Shown: positions 5,531-12,273 of the stretch, in pieces | Layout of the letters: every line of letters starts with the position of its first letter | How positions within the stretch are numbered: the first letter of the stretch is position 1 | Assembly (NCBI GenBank): GCA_045120955.1 | Contig: JBGVFH010000019.1 | Span: 1 to 12,664 of the forward strand | Length of the DNA stretch: 12,664 bases | Direction: 5' to 3' | Source: JAZMZS01 sp045120955 | GTDB lineage: Bacteria > Bacillota > Clostridia > Oscillospirales > CAG-272 | Position numbers and translations under genes: made by a program | The notes under the pieces: model-generated | The model's input: only the letters and a program-made list of their open reading frames with translations | The model's database searches: none | What the model was told of the DNA's origin: nothing

Positions 5531-6418
5531 TCAAAAATCCGGCATATCATTTTGATTGTTTTTCATTTTTGTTTCACGGTATACATTCGGCGTTACGCCG
5601 ACCGCACTTTTGAAAGCGTGAGTGAACGACTGCGTACACGAATACCCGAGTAGCGTAGCAATGTTGTTTATCTTTACTCCCTTTTCGAGCATTAGCTTTG
5701 CATTTTTTATTTTTTTGTCAAGCATATACTGATACAACGTTATACCGAACATCTTTTTGAACGAAGCTATAGCATACGACTTGTTTATCGGGAACTGCAT
5801 ACAAATATCATCGAGTGTGGCAGATATGTTCACCTCGCTGTCTATGTAGCGTTTTATCTCAACTATAGCGTTAGAGTCCGATGACGCCTGCTCTTTTCTC
5901 GAGGTGTTTATCGAGAGCAAAAGCTCGGTTACGACAATGGCTATGTTATCGAATATGCGGGCTCTGGGAGAAAAATTGAAGGACTCGAGCAAGGAGTGTA
6001 TCTGCGTTATTGCCTTCGGAGAGTCATAATGCTCTATGTATACACCCTCACGCAAATCAAGCGCCTCTGTAAGAGCGCTGATAAAAGGTCCAGTCAGATT
6101 TACCCATATCTTGTGCAGCGGCTGCTGCGGATCGGAGTAATACCGATGCTCGTGAAAACGGGTGAGCAAATAAAAGTCGCCCGCGGCAACCATGTGCTTT
6201 TTGCCTTCGCATTCGACATATCCCTTGCCGCTCAGAACATACTCCATGACATATACGCCTCCCGATTCTTTTTTAAAATCGGCAGGTCTTTCGTGATAGT
6301 ACGAAGCGCTGGGCATGGTCTCGCCTGCCCTTATAACATAAAGACCGTTGTGACTCGTTTTTTGAGGGTGAGGAGAGTAATAAATGTATCTTTCGTTTCC
6401 AAAGTTGATCGTCGCCAT
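5531..6418 (-). CDS. AraC-family transcriptional regulator, second copy
   Basis: A 295-residue regulator of the same architecture as its convergent neighbour but clearly diverged. The N-terminal cupin sensor includes YVMEYVLSGKGYVECEGKKH (56-75), AGDFYLLTRFHEHRYY (79-94) and LHKIWVNLTG (101-110). The C-terminal double helix-turn-helix runs from about 198, with INKSYAIASFKKMFG (211-225), NNIATLLGYSCTQSFTHAFK (251-270) and the signature VGVTPNVYR (273-281). It is transcribed away from the binding-protein lipoprotein gene over 210 bp. The shared operator-like element at 6516-6574 lies just upstream of its own -35 box. This makes it the best candidate to control both lipoprotein genes and itself (inference). 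The start follows an AAAGGATG ribosome site. Confidence 0.9.
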   Translation of the reverse strand: MATINFGNERYIYYSPHPQKTSHNGLYVIRAGETMPSASYYHERPADFKKESGGVYVMEYVLSGKGYVECEGKKHMVAAGDFYLLTRFHEHRYYSDPQQPLHKIWVNLTGPFISALTEALDLREGVYIEHYDSPKAITQIHSLLESFNFSPRARIFDNIAIVVTELLLSINTSRKEQASSDSNAIVEIKRYIDSEVNISATLDDICMQFPINKSYAIASFKKMFGITLYQYMLDKKIKNAKLMLEKGVKINNIATLLGYSCTQSFTHAFKSAVGVTPNVYRETKMKNNQNDMPDF

Positions 6419-6474
6419 AATACGTGCTGCATCCTTTTTTGTACTTTAAGATATATATATTTTTTTATGCATTT

Positions 6475-6503
6475 ATTATAATACTTGTTGAAAAAAAAAT
6501 CAA
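6475..6503 (-). promoter_or_regulatory. Sigma-A promoter of the second AraC gene
   Basis: On the minus strand TTGATT (6498-6503), 17-base spacer, TATAAT (6475-6480). The -35 box lies 12 bases from the shared element at 6516-6574, so a protein bound there could also affect this promoter. The spacer contains an A/T run. Confidence 0.7.
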
Positions 6504-6515
6504 CACTGCAATACA

Positions 6516-6574
6516 ATTGTTACATATTCGCAATTTTTATATATTGATTGAAATTACGCTATGTGTTATCATAA
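6516..6574 (+). promoter_or_regulatory. Promoter with shared operator-like element, copy 2
   Basis: The core is TTGATT (6544-6549), 17-base spacer and TATCAT (6567-6572). It aligns base for base with 29-87. Shared blocks are ATTGTyACAT (6516-6525), a 15-base identical block ATTTTTATATATTGA (6533-6547), TATG (6560-6563) and TCATAA (6569-6574). The identical blocks outside the -35/-10 boxes are more than two unrelated promoters would share by chance. Confidence 0.65.
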
Positions 6575-6628
6575 TATCATAAGGATACATGAATTGTATC
6601 AAAAGAACATAAAAAAGGAGAAAAGCTT

Positions 6629-8128
6629 ATGAGTAACAAAAAAAGCATGATGAAAAAGATTATTGCTATGATGCTTGCTGCGATATTCGTATTATCGACA
6701 GCTGCTCTGCTTTCATCGTGCAACAATGGCGATGGTGATCAGTCCGCCGTCACAAATTCCGACACCGGCGCAAACGGTGAAGATGTTCTTCCGGAAGTTA
6801 CGGATGTCAACTATAACGGCTATGAATTCAACATTCTGATAGCCAACCGTTCAGGAAAAACCCCAAATGACTTCAACGGTACCGATTCTTCTACTGTCAT
6901 GGGTGAAGCCGTTTACAGAAGAAACATGAGAATGGAATCCAAATACGGCGTCAAGCTCGCATATGAAGTAGACCTTGGCAACAGCCATCAGGGATATTCA
7001 AAGGTGGAGACTCAGTACACAGCGCAAACCAACTCATACGATATGGGTCTTATCAATACTTACACCGCAGCTCCTCTGACAACTGCCGGTTTCCTCTACG
7101 ACCTCAATACTATACCTCATCTTGACCTTACAAAGCCTTGGTGGGATCAGACGATCCTTGAAGGTGTAACCATCTCCGATTCTGTTTACTTTATGTGCGG
7201 AGATATCTCAACAACAGTAAATGACTATATGTACTGCACTATCTTCAACAAGGAAATGTATGAGCAGTATGTCACCGACGGTACAGATGTTTACCAGCTC
7301 GTAAGCGACGGTAAATGGACCCTCGACGTACTTTTAAGACTCTCAAAGCTTGTTTGTGAGGACCTCAATGCAGACGATGTTATGGATTGCAACGACAAGT
7401 TCGGTCTTATGACATGGTATGACGAATGCTTTGCTTCTATTCAGGCAGCAGGCGGACGAATTGCGAAGATAAATGAAGAGGGCTATGTAGAGCTTACACT
7501 CAACACAGAGCGCAACTTCGATGTAATCAGAAAGTACATGGAGCTTGAAACAGCAGAGTCAACCATCAACTTCCAGGATACTGCCGGCAAGATGACAGGT
7601 GCAGTAGGTTGGCCTGCTATCTTCACACAAAGTCAGGCAATGTTCTTCATGACGCTTCTCAACGAGGTATCCCATTTCAGAGATATGGAAATTGACTACG
7701 GTATCCTTCCCAATCCTAAGTATGACGAAGCTCAGGAAGATTGGTACACCACATTCTCAGCTGGTCTCGCAGCATTCGTATGCGTTCCCGGCTATCAGGA
7801 AAATATAGATAGAACCGGAACTATCATCGAGCTTCTCGGCTATGAGGCTCAGGACACCATCACACCCGCATACTTCTCAAAAACCCTTGAGGGTCAGCAT
7901 GTGCGTGACGATGAGTCCATTGAATCTCTCGAAATCATTTTTGATAACAAGTTCGTTGATGTAGGACACTACTACAGAATAGGCACATTGAATACAGTTT
8001 TGTATAATGTTGCAAAAAGTGGATCTGCAGGAAGCTTCGCATCCAAATACGAGGAAGTGCGTTCACAGGCAGAAACCGATGTTAAAAATATCAACGAAGG
8101 TCTTGAACAACTTAAAGACCAGGGTTGA
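6629..8128 (+). CDS. Extracellular solute-binding lipoprotein (ABC sugar type)
   Basis: A 499-residue secreted lipoprotein with a basic N-terminus, hydrophobic core and lipobox LLSSC (Cys31), then a Ser/Asp/Gly linker. The body fits the family 1 solute-binding fold: YNGYEFNILIANRSG (62-76) opens the first lobe, LTKPWWDQ (167-174) and DYMYCTIFNKEMY (199-211) are typical of large carbohydrate-binding members, and DGKWTLDVLL (227-236) follows. DLNADDVMDCNDKFG (245-259) resembles the calcium loop often seen in this group. The start follows GGAG at good spacing. No permease or ATPase gene lies next to it: a strong terminator follows the stop and the next gene is on the other strand. It must therefore use a distant transporter or act only as a surface glycan-binding protein. 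Confidence 0.82.
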   Translation: MSNKKSMMKKIIAMMLAAIFVLSTAALLSSCNNGDGDQSAVTNSDTGANGEDVLPEVTDVNYNGYEFNILIANRSGKTPNDFNGTDSSTVMGEAVYRRNMRMESKYGVKLAYEVDLGNSHQGYSKVETQYTAQTNSYDMGLINTYTAAPLTTAGFLYDLNTIPHLDLTKPWWDQTILEGVTISDSVYFMCGDISTTVNDYMYCTIFNKEMYEQYVTDGTDVYQLVSDGKWTLDVLLRLSKLVCEDLNADDVMDCNDKFGLMTWYDECFASIQAAGGRIAKINEEGYVELTLNTERNFDVIRKYMELETAESTINFQDTAGKMTGAVGWPAIFTQSQAMFFMTLLNEVSHFRDMEIDYGILPNPKYDEAQEDWYTTFSAGLAAFVCVPGYQENIDRTGTIIELLGYEAQDTITPAYFSKTLEGQHVRDDESIESLEIIFDNKFVDVGHYYRIGTLNTVLYNVAKSGSAGSFASKYEEVRSQAETDVKNINEGLEQLKDQG

Positions 8129-8185
8129 TTACATAACCAAGCTTTAAAATTTCGGTTTGAATGATAAAACCTAATAGAATAACAA

Positions 8186-8229
8186 AGACCGCACAGAGCT
8201 CATTTCTGAGCTCTGTGCGGTCTCTTTTT
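8186..8229 (+). terminator. Strong rho-independent terminator
   Basis: A 17-bp perfect stem (8186-8202 with 8207-8223) closes a four-base TTTC loop and is followed by CTTTTT. It ends the binding-protein transcript. On the minus strand only a short T run follows the stem, so it would be a weaker stop for the cupin gene. Confidence 0.9.
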
Positions 8230-8292
8230 GTGTCAATGATAGCGACGGCGATAAAGTTATGCGCTCGTCGCCGTTTATGCTGTTAGGTAGAG

Positions 8293-8733
8293 TTATTTGT
8301 CTGCCGCCTCTGCATCTTCTTTCGTTTTGTGAACCGTGCCGAATAGATGCTTAGGGGGTGAATATATGGAATACAGCTTTAGGGGAGTATTTCCTGTGTT
8401 GATGATATTGTGCCATGTTCCTGCAGGGATAATAACGGAGTAATTTCCGTCGATACGTTGCCGCTCTGTCAGCTCGTCTTTATGATGTCCCATCATAACC
8501 ACGGCGCGTCCGCTTTCAATGCGGATAAATTGATCAAGATCGTCATGTATCTCAAGTCCGATCTCGCCGCCAACGGGAATACTCATTAGCGTAACTTGTA
8601 TGTCCTGCCCCGTCCAAAGCGCAGTACGGTAATTTGTATTTAGCTTTGCCGCACGGTCAATATTTATTATTAAAGGCTCCGGTCCGAAATCACCAAGCTC
8701 CGGCGGACGGTAGCCGCGTCTGTTTCTGTACAT
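8293..8733 (-). CDS. Single-domain cupin protein
   Basis: A 146-residue small cupin. Motif 1 is seen as GGEIGLEIHDDLDQFIRIES (55-74), where the usual first His is Glu61 and His63 is kept. Motif 2 is GNYSVIIPAGTWHNIINTG, a good match to G-x5-P-x-G-x2-H-x3-N. The family includes sugar-phosphate isomerase-like and small metal-binding proteins. The reaction here is not known, though a mannose-6-phosphate-isomerase-like cupin is the nearest type I recognise. The frame is open further upstream to a TTG at 8751, but that stretch contains the GGAGG ribosome site; the ATG at 8733 (MYRNRRGY) has ideal spacing and is preferred. Confidence 0.8.
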   Translation of the reverse strand: MYRNRRGYRPPELGDFGPEPLIINIDRAAKLNTNYRTALWTGQDIQVTLMSIPVGGEIGLEIHDDLDQFIRIESGRAVVMMGHHKDELTERQRIDGNYSVIIPAGTWHNIINTGNTPLKLYSIYSPPKHLFGTVHKTKEDAEAADK

Positions 8734-8765
8734 ATAATATACCTCCGACAAAAGTCTTCGTTTAT

Positions 8766-8794
8766 ATTATATGCACATGAGCCTTGTCTGTTAA
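8766..8794 (-). promoter_or_regulatory. Promoter of the cupin gene, overlapping the upstream stop codon
   Basis: On the minus strand TTAACA (8789-8794), 17-base spacer, TATAAT (8766-8771). The -35 box contains the TAA stop of the DUF421 gene. The cupin gene therefore has its own near-consensus promoter and need not depend on transcription of the upstream gene. Confidence 0.65.
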
Positions 8795-9468
8795 TTATTT
8801 GAATAAAGAGAAAGCGTGTCATCCTCTGCGTGATAGATGCCGAGAAATATTTCTTTTGCATCGTAATAACCCTGCGACTCAAGCTGCTTTTGGAGCCAGT
8901 TTTCGTCGCGTCCGATTCGCAAAAGGTTTTCGCCCATAATTCTTCCGTCCATAATAACCTCCGTTCCGATATATTTCGCCTTCAGCTCAAGATTCATGTC
9001 ATGAGGTGTTACGGGGCGTTTTGTACTGACAGGCAGTACGGACAGCTTTCCGTTGTGCTCATATATCGCCGTTTGTATATCGTCAAGATCAAAATAGCCT
9101 TGCATACGGCAGAGTAACAGAAATTCGGATAGGTCGAGTTTGGCTTTTTTCATATTCTTGCGGTATAACTTGTCGCCGTTTTTCAAAATCGTCGGCGTTC
9201 CGTTGATATACTTTCTCGTTTTGGGGAATTTGTGTGTCATAAGACTGAGTATCACCGAAGCCAGCCCGTAAATGACCAATGCGATCAACGGCTTCCACGG
9301 GGCTTCAAGCTCAGTTGCAAGCTCGGCAGAAACAGAGCCTATCGTAATACCGCAGATGTAGTCAAAAAAATCAAGCTGTGCCACCTGCTTGTGCCCCATG
9401 AATTTTGTGATTAAAAACAGCGAGGCGACAGAAAAAAGCGACGTTAATATAATCTTGATAATATCCAT
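8791..9468 (-). CDS. DUF421 family membrane protein (YetF-like)
   Basis: A 225-residue protein with three N-terminal membrane segments (about residues 3-22, 33-52 and 60-77) and a cytoplasmic C-terminal domain of the YetF/DUF421 type. Hallmarks are GTPTILKNGDKLYRKNMKKA (89-108), LCRMQGYFDLDDIQTAIYEH (123-142) and NGKLSVL (143-149). The biochemical role of this family is poorly known; Bacillus members are linked to spore or envelope functions (family knowledge). The start follows GGAGGTGCGC. No clear promoter was found just upstream. The stop codon lies inside the -35 box of the cupin promoter, 57 bases before the cupin start. Confidence 0.9.
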   Translation of the reverse strand: MDIIKIILTSLFSVASLFLITKFMGHKQVAQLDFFDYICGITIGSVSAELATELEAPWKPLIALVIYGLASVILSLMTHKFPKTRKYINGTPTILKNGDKLYRKNMKKAKLDLSEFLLLCRMQGYFDLDDIQTAIYEHNGKLSVLPVSTKRPVTPHDMNLELKAKYIGTEVIMDGRIMGENLLRIGRDENWLQKQLESQGYYDAKEIFLGIYHAEDDTLSLYSNN

Positions 9469-9622
9469 TGCGCACCTCCGTGAACTATCTATCAGTTTCT
9501 CCGAAAATGAATAGAATATGCGTGCTTTACATCAAATACGATTTCTCAGGACATATACTCTAAAAAAGCGATACAAGTTACGGTAAGCAAATAAACATAC
9601 GGCATAAAAAGCAATCAAAGTA
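9469..9622. other. Non-coding spacer upstream of the DUF421 gene
   Basis: AT-rich sequence without a convincing reading frame or conserved element. It presumably holds the DUF421 promoter on the minus strand; TTGATG near 9527-9532 is a possible -35, but no matching -10 stands out. This is the first part of a 583-bp stretch without an intact gene; the rest is described by the hairpin, promoter and pseudogene entries that follow. Confidence 0.5.
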
Positions 9623-9682
9623 ACTTCGGCACAGTTTTATCGAAAAATGAAAAGCTGTGCCGAAGTCCGCACTCGTTTTTTT
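9623..9682 (+). terminator. Long hairpin followed by a delayed T run
   Basis: ACTTCGGCACAG (9623-9634) is the exact inverted complement of CTGTGCCGAAGT (9655-9666), and the loop adds weaker T/A pairs. A seven-base T run begins only about ten bases after the stem. It resembles a terminator whose gene is gone, or a palindromic interspersed repeat. No plus-strand gene precedes it, so it is an orphan structure. Confidence 0.4.
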
Positions 9683-9712
9683 GTGACAGCATTTTCGTGT
9701 TCATGGAAAAGC

Positions 9713-9741
9713 TTGAAACGCGGCAGATCTTTTGATATAAT
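9713..9741 (+). promoter_or_regulatory. Near-consensus promoter, 310 bp before the methyltransferase gene
   Basis: TTGAAA (9713-9718), 17-base spacer, TATAAT (9736-9741). It points toward the methyltransferase-deaminase operon and would give it an unusually long leader of about 300 bases, which carries the decayed coding remnant. Alternatively the promoter belonged to a gene now lost. Confidence 0.65.
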
Positions 9742-9814
9742 ATTATATATTTTTTAAATTGTTTTTCGGCTGATTATCTAAAGTCGGTTTGACGTCAGTA
9801 TTGGTGCCCGTGCA

Positions 9815-10002
9815 ATGATGGCAGAAAATGTGCTTTACTGTCTTTGGGAGATTGTCGACGGCATATACCGATGACCGTTTTCTCGAAATCTCCGCACCGA
9901 AATCAAAATATTAGCCGAGTTCAAGATCAGAGCTACCGTACAAGGGAGCAAAGAAACGCTGCTCGCAGAAAACATCAGAACAGAAAATTTATGAAAAAGC
10001 TG
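9815..10002 (+). pseudogene. Possible decayed serine-recombinase C-terminal fragment
   Basis: No frame is open throughout, but pieces in three frames join into one plausible protein. ENVLYCLWEIVDGIY leads into TDDRFLEIS, then TEIKILAEFKIRATVQGSKE and LLAENIRTEN, then FMKKL. The order and spacing resemble the coiled-coil tail of large serine recombinases (TndX/TnpX type), where LYxxxVxGxITDERFxxLS is followed by an acidic/basic helix and an N-x3-F-hydrophobic block. This reconstruction needs about three frameshifts and was built by eye, so it may be over-read. If right, it is the relic of an integrated element. Confidence 0.3.
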
Positions 10003-10051
10003 TGCGAGGCGATGCGTAATGAATTGCACTAAGTGAAACGGAGGAATAAAA

Positions 10052-10723
10052 ATGAAAACCAAACTTTTACTCAACGCCTGTATAAAATTCATATTCGGTC
10101 TTGCGCTTGTGGGAGTATTGCTGTTTCTCCCCGCGGGTGGATTTGATTACATCAACGGCTGGCTGTTTATCTGCTTACTGTTTGTTCCTATGCTTTTTTT
10201 GGGCGTTGTACTTTTTATCAAAGCGCCCGACCTTCTTGAAAAACGCCTCGGTACAAAGGAAAAAGAAAATACACAAAAAGGTGTTGTCGCACTCTCGGGC
10301 TTATTATTTATCGGCGGATTTGCAGTTGCGGGGCTTGATCACCGTTTCGGCTGGTCGCACGTGCCGACTTGGTTGATCATCACTTCATCGGTCGTTATGC
10401 TCATTGCCTACGCTCTGTACGCTGAGGTAATGAGAGAAAACGCCTACCTTTCAAGGACCGTCGAAGTGCAAGAAAACCAAAAGGTGGTCGATACGAGGCT
10501 CTACGGCATCGTCCGCCACCCTATGTATGCGGCAACGATCTGGCTTTTTCTCTCCATTCCCGTTGTGCTCGGTTCCCTATGGTCGCTGCTTTGCTTTCTG
10601 CCCTATCCTTTCGTGATCATCGTTAGAATTTGCAACGAAGAAAGAATGCTTGAGACAGGGCTTGAAGGCTATACAGATTATAAAAAACGGGTGAAGTACA
10701 GACTTATTCCGTTTATTTGGTGA
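10052..10723 (+). CDS. Isoprenylcysteine/phospholipid methyltransferase family membrane protein
   Basis: A 223-residue membrane protein with about five hydrophobic segments (about 9-27, 36-57, 78-95, 104-124 and 163-192). The C-terminal half carries the ICMT/PEMT signature: LYGIVRHPMYAA (150-161) and NEERMLETGLEGYTDYKKRV (195-214), which contains the conserved Glu and the Y-x-x-Y-x-x-R-V-like end used to bind S-adenosylmethionine. Bacterial members methylate small or lipid substrates that are mostly unknown; protein prenylation is not expected here. The start follows GGAGG (GGAGGAATAAAA). The deaminase gene begins 31 bases after the stop with its own strong ribosome site, so the two are probably cotranscribed. 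They have no obvious metabolic link. Confidence 0.82.
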   Translation: MKTKLLLNACIKFIFGLALVGVLLFLPAGGFDYINGWLFICLLFVPMLFLGVVLFIKAPDLLEKRLGTKEKENTQKGVVALSGLLFIGGFAVAGLDHRFGWSHVPTWLIITSSVVMLIAYALYAEVMRENAYLSRTVEVQENQKVVDTRLYGIVRHPMYAATIWLFLSIPVVLGSLWSLLCFLPYPFVIIVRICNEERMLETGLEGYTDYKKRVKYRLIPFIW

Positions 10724-10754
10724 AAAATTCATATAAAAATGGGGAGGTAAACAA

Positions 10755-11147
10755 ATGGAAGCAATATGGAATGAAATGTATCAAACCGCTCTCAAAGTCC
10801 AAAATGAAAGAAAAATATCGAGTTACGTTGATGCGGGCGGTGTTGCAGCCGCCATACTGTCATCGTCGGGAAAAATTTACACCGGAGTTTGCATAGATAC
10901 ATGCTCTACTCTTGGCATCTGTGCGGAAAGAAACGCAATATTCAATATGATTACCAACGGCGAGCAAGAAATCAAAAAGGTTCTTGCTATTATGCCGAAC
11001 GGAAGATCGGGTGCTCCGTGCGGAGCTTGCAGGGAGTTGATGGTTCAGCTTATGCCAAAAACATACAAGCAGGTTGAGATACTGCTTGATTATGAAAGCG
11101 AAAAGATCATCACTCTCGGAGAGCTTACCCCCGAATGGTGGATATAG
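10755..11147 (+). CDS. Cytidine deaminase-like zinc enzyme (cytidine/blasticidin deaminase family)
   Basis: A 130-residue protein, the normal size for a single-domain cytidine deaminase. CAERNA (56-61) supplies the zinc Cys and the catalytic Glu58, and PCGACRE (88-94) supplies Cys89 and Cys92. GGVAAAILSSSGKIYTGVCI (28-47) is the substrate-pocket strand. The tail GELTPEWW differs from the ELLPxxF of housekeeping Cdd. This and the overall look place it nearer the variable, blasticidin-S-deaminase-like branch, so the substrate should be left open. The start follows GGGGAGG at good spacing. It is the second gene of an operon with the membrane methyltransferase. Confidence 0.85.
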   Translation: MEAIWNEMYQTALKVQNERKISSYVDAGGVAAAILSSSGKIYTGVCIDTCSTLGICAERNAIFNMITNGEQEIKKVLAIMPNGRSGAPCGACRELMVQLMPKTYKQVEILLDYESEKIITLGELTPEWWI

Positions 11148-11224
11148 TGCGGCAGCAGTTTTTCTGCTTCTCTGACAGCTTCTGTTTTAAGTAATATTGC
11201 ATGTACTCGAAGGCGTCGCCTTTT

Positions 11225-11259
11225 GAAGTGGCCTCTGTCAAGCAGACAGAGGGCACTTC
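11225..11259 (+). terminator. Hairpin after the deaminase gene
   Basis: The arms 11225-11239 and 11245-11259 pair over 15 positions with one mismatch around the loop AAGCA. No immediate T run follows; TTTT comes about a dozen bases later. It is probably the operon's terminator or a transcript-end stabiliser. The neighbouring AAGGCGTCGCCTT (11209-11222) is another small palindrome. The rest of 11148-11302 shows no gene. Confidence 0.5.
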
Positions 11260-11302
11260 ATCGTTGCGGCGCTTTTAACTTTTTATAAAAATTTGCTGTT
11301 CT

Positions 11303-11319
11303 TATTGACAAGGTCAATA
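11303..11319. promoter_or_regulatory. Perfect dyad operator candidate for PadR
   Basis: TATTGACAAGGTCAATA is a perfect 7-3-7 inverted repeat that contains the -35 hexamer of the PadR operon promoter. A repressor bound here would block RNA polymerase. PadR proteins usually repress their own operon and bind as dimers to dyads, although many known sites use ATGT/ACAT half-sites, which differ from this one. Confidence 0.6.
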
Positions 11320-11333
11320 CTTCGTGATATGAT
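11305..11333 (+). promoter_or_regulatory. Sigma-A promoter of the PadR operon
   Basis: TTGACA (11305-11310), exactly 17 bases, TATGAT (11328-11333). This is the closest match to consensus in the window. The start codon lies 24 bases past the -10 box, leaving just enough leader for the GGGAGG ribosome site. Confidence 0.85.
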
Positions 11334-11357
11334 GTATTACACTATGGGAGGTATACA

Positions 11358-11678
11358 ATGGATATTCAGTTAAAACGCGGGCTGTTGGATGTTTGTGTCC
11401 TTGCCGCTATTAAAAGTGAGGACTCCTACGGCTATCAGATCATCAAGGATATGAAGCCGTATGTTGCGTTATCCGAGTCAACGCTATATACGATCCTCAA
11501 GCGATTGGAAACTGCTGAGATGCTGACGGTAAGAACGGCAGAGCACAGCGGCAGGCTTCGGAAATACTACCATATCACCGAGCAGGGACTTAAGCGCATT
11601 GAGGATTTCAAGGAAGAATGGAAAGAAATTATGTCTATATATCGGTTCGTAACAAAGGAGGATGAAAACAATGAATAA
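11358..11678 (+). CDS. PadR-family transcriptional regulator
   Basis: A 106-residue winged-helix regulator of the short PadR type. SYGYQIIKDM (23-32), ESTLYTILKRLETAEML (39-55) and GRLRKYYHITEQGLKRIEDF (65-84) are the recognition helix, wing and following helix that define the family. The C-terminal helix serves dimerisation. In Firmicutes this gene commonly precedes a DUF1700 membrane protein and a DUF4097 protein, as here, and represses the operon until an envelope signal relieves it (family knowledge; the signal is unknown). The start follows GGGAGG, and the perfect dyad in the promoter supports autorepression. Its last eight bases overlap the next gene. Confidence 0.93.
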   Translation: MDIQLKRGLLDVCVLAAIKSEDSYGYQIIKDMKPYVALSESTLYTILKRLETAEMLTVRTAEHSGRLRKYYHITEQGLKRIEDFKEEWKEIMSIYRFVTKEDENNE

Positions 11679-12273
11679 ACAAGAATTTCTTGCAGAGCTC
11701 CGAAAGAGGTTATCAGGCTTGCCTCAGGCGGATATAGAGGAGAGAATTGTTTTTTACAGCGAAATGATCGACGACCGTACGGAAGAAGGATCGACAGAGG
11801 AAGAAGCTGTTTCGGCAATCGGCTTTGTGGATGACGTTGTATCACAAATTTTCTCGGAAACACCGCTGACCAAGCTTGTTAAGGAGAAGGTGAAGCCTAA
11901 CCGAGCATTGAAAGCATGGGAAATCGCATTACTGATATTAGGCTCTCCTATTTGGCTTCCTCTGCTTTTGGCAGCGGCAATCATTGTGTTGGCGGTATAT
12001 ATCGTGATATGGTCGGTGATCATTACGTTGTACGCTGTTGACCTTACCTTTGCAGCAGGCGGTATAGCCGGAATTGCGGCGATACTGACATATATAGCAA
12101 ACGGTAACATTCCCGGAGCATTGCTGTTCTTCGGTGCAGGGTTTGTAAGCGCAGGACTTGCAATCTTGCTCTTCTTTGGTTTTAATCAGATAACAAAATA
12201 TATATTGCTCCTGAGCAGGAAATTTCTGCTTAATATCAAAGCCTTGTTCATTAGAAAGGGGGAGGTACAATGA
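11671..12273 (+). CDS. DUF1700 (HAAS-type) membrane protein
   Basis: A 200-residue protein. Residues 1-65 are the soluble signalling domain: NKQEFLAELRKRLSGLPQ, then EERIVFYSEMIDDR and EEEAVSAIGFVDDVVSQIF. The rest has about three hydrophobic spans (about 83-125, 126-145 and 150-175), suggesting an integral membrane protein. It is thought to pass a membrane signal to the PadR partner (family inference). An in-frame ATG lies at 11662 but is part of the GGAGG ribosome site; the ATG at 11671 has proper spacing and overlaps the PadR stop as ATGAATAA, giving translational coupling. The stop overlaps the next start as ATGA. Confidence 0.9.
   Translation: MNKQEFLAELRKRLSGLPQADIEERIVFYSEMIDDRTEEGSTEEEAVSAIGFVDDVVSQIFSETPLTKLVKEKVKPNRALKAWEIALLILGSPIWLPLLLAAAIIVLAVYIVIWSVIITLYAVDLTFAAGGIAGIAAILTYIANGNIPGALLFFGAGFVSAGLAILLFFGFNQITKYILLLSRKFLLNIKALFIRKGEVQ

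Noticed and set aside
8240..8276. ACGGCGA/TCGCCGT inverted repeat after the cupin stop as its terminator
   Set aside because: The stem has only seven base pairs with a wide loop and no T run on either strand, so it cannot be called a terminator.
8734..8751. TTG start that would lengthen the cupin protein by six residues
   Set aside because: The added codons contain the GGAGG ribosome site for the ATG at 8733.
9844..10032. A 62-codon frame rich in Arg before the methyltransferase gene
   Set aside because: It has no ribosome site and looks like random translation; pieces of the other frames here make better sense as a decayed gene.
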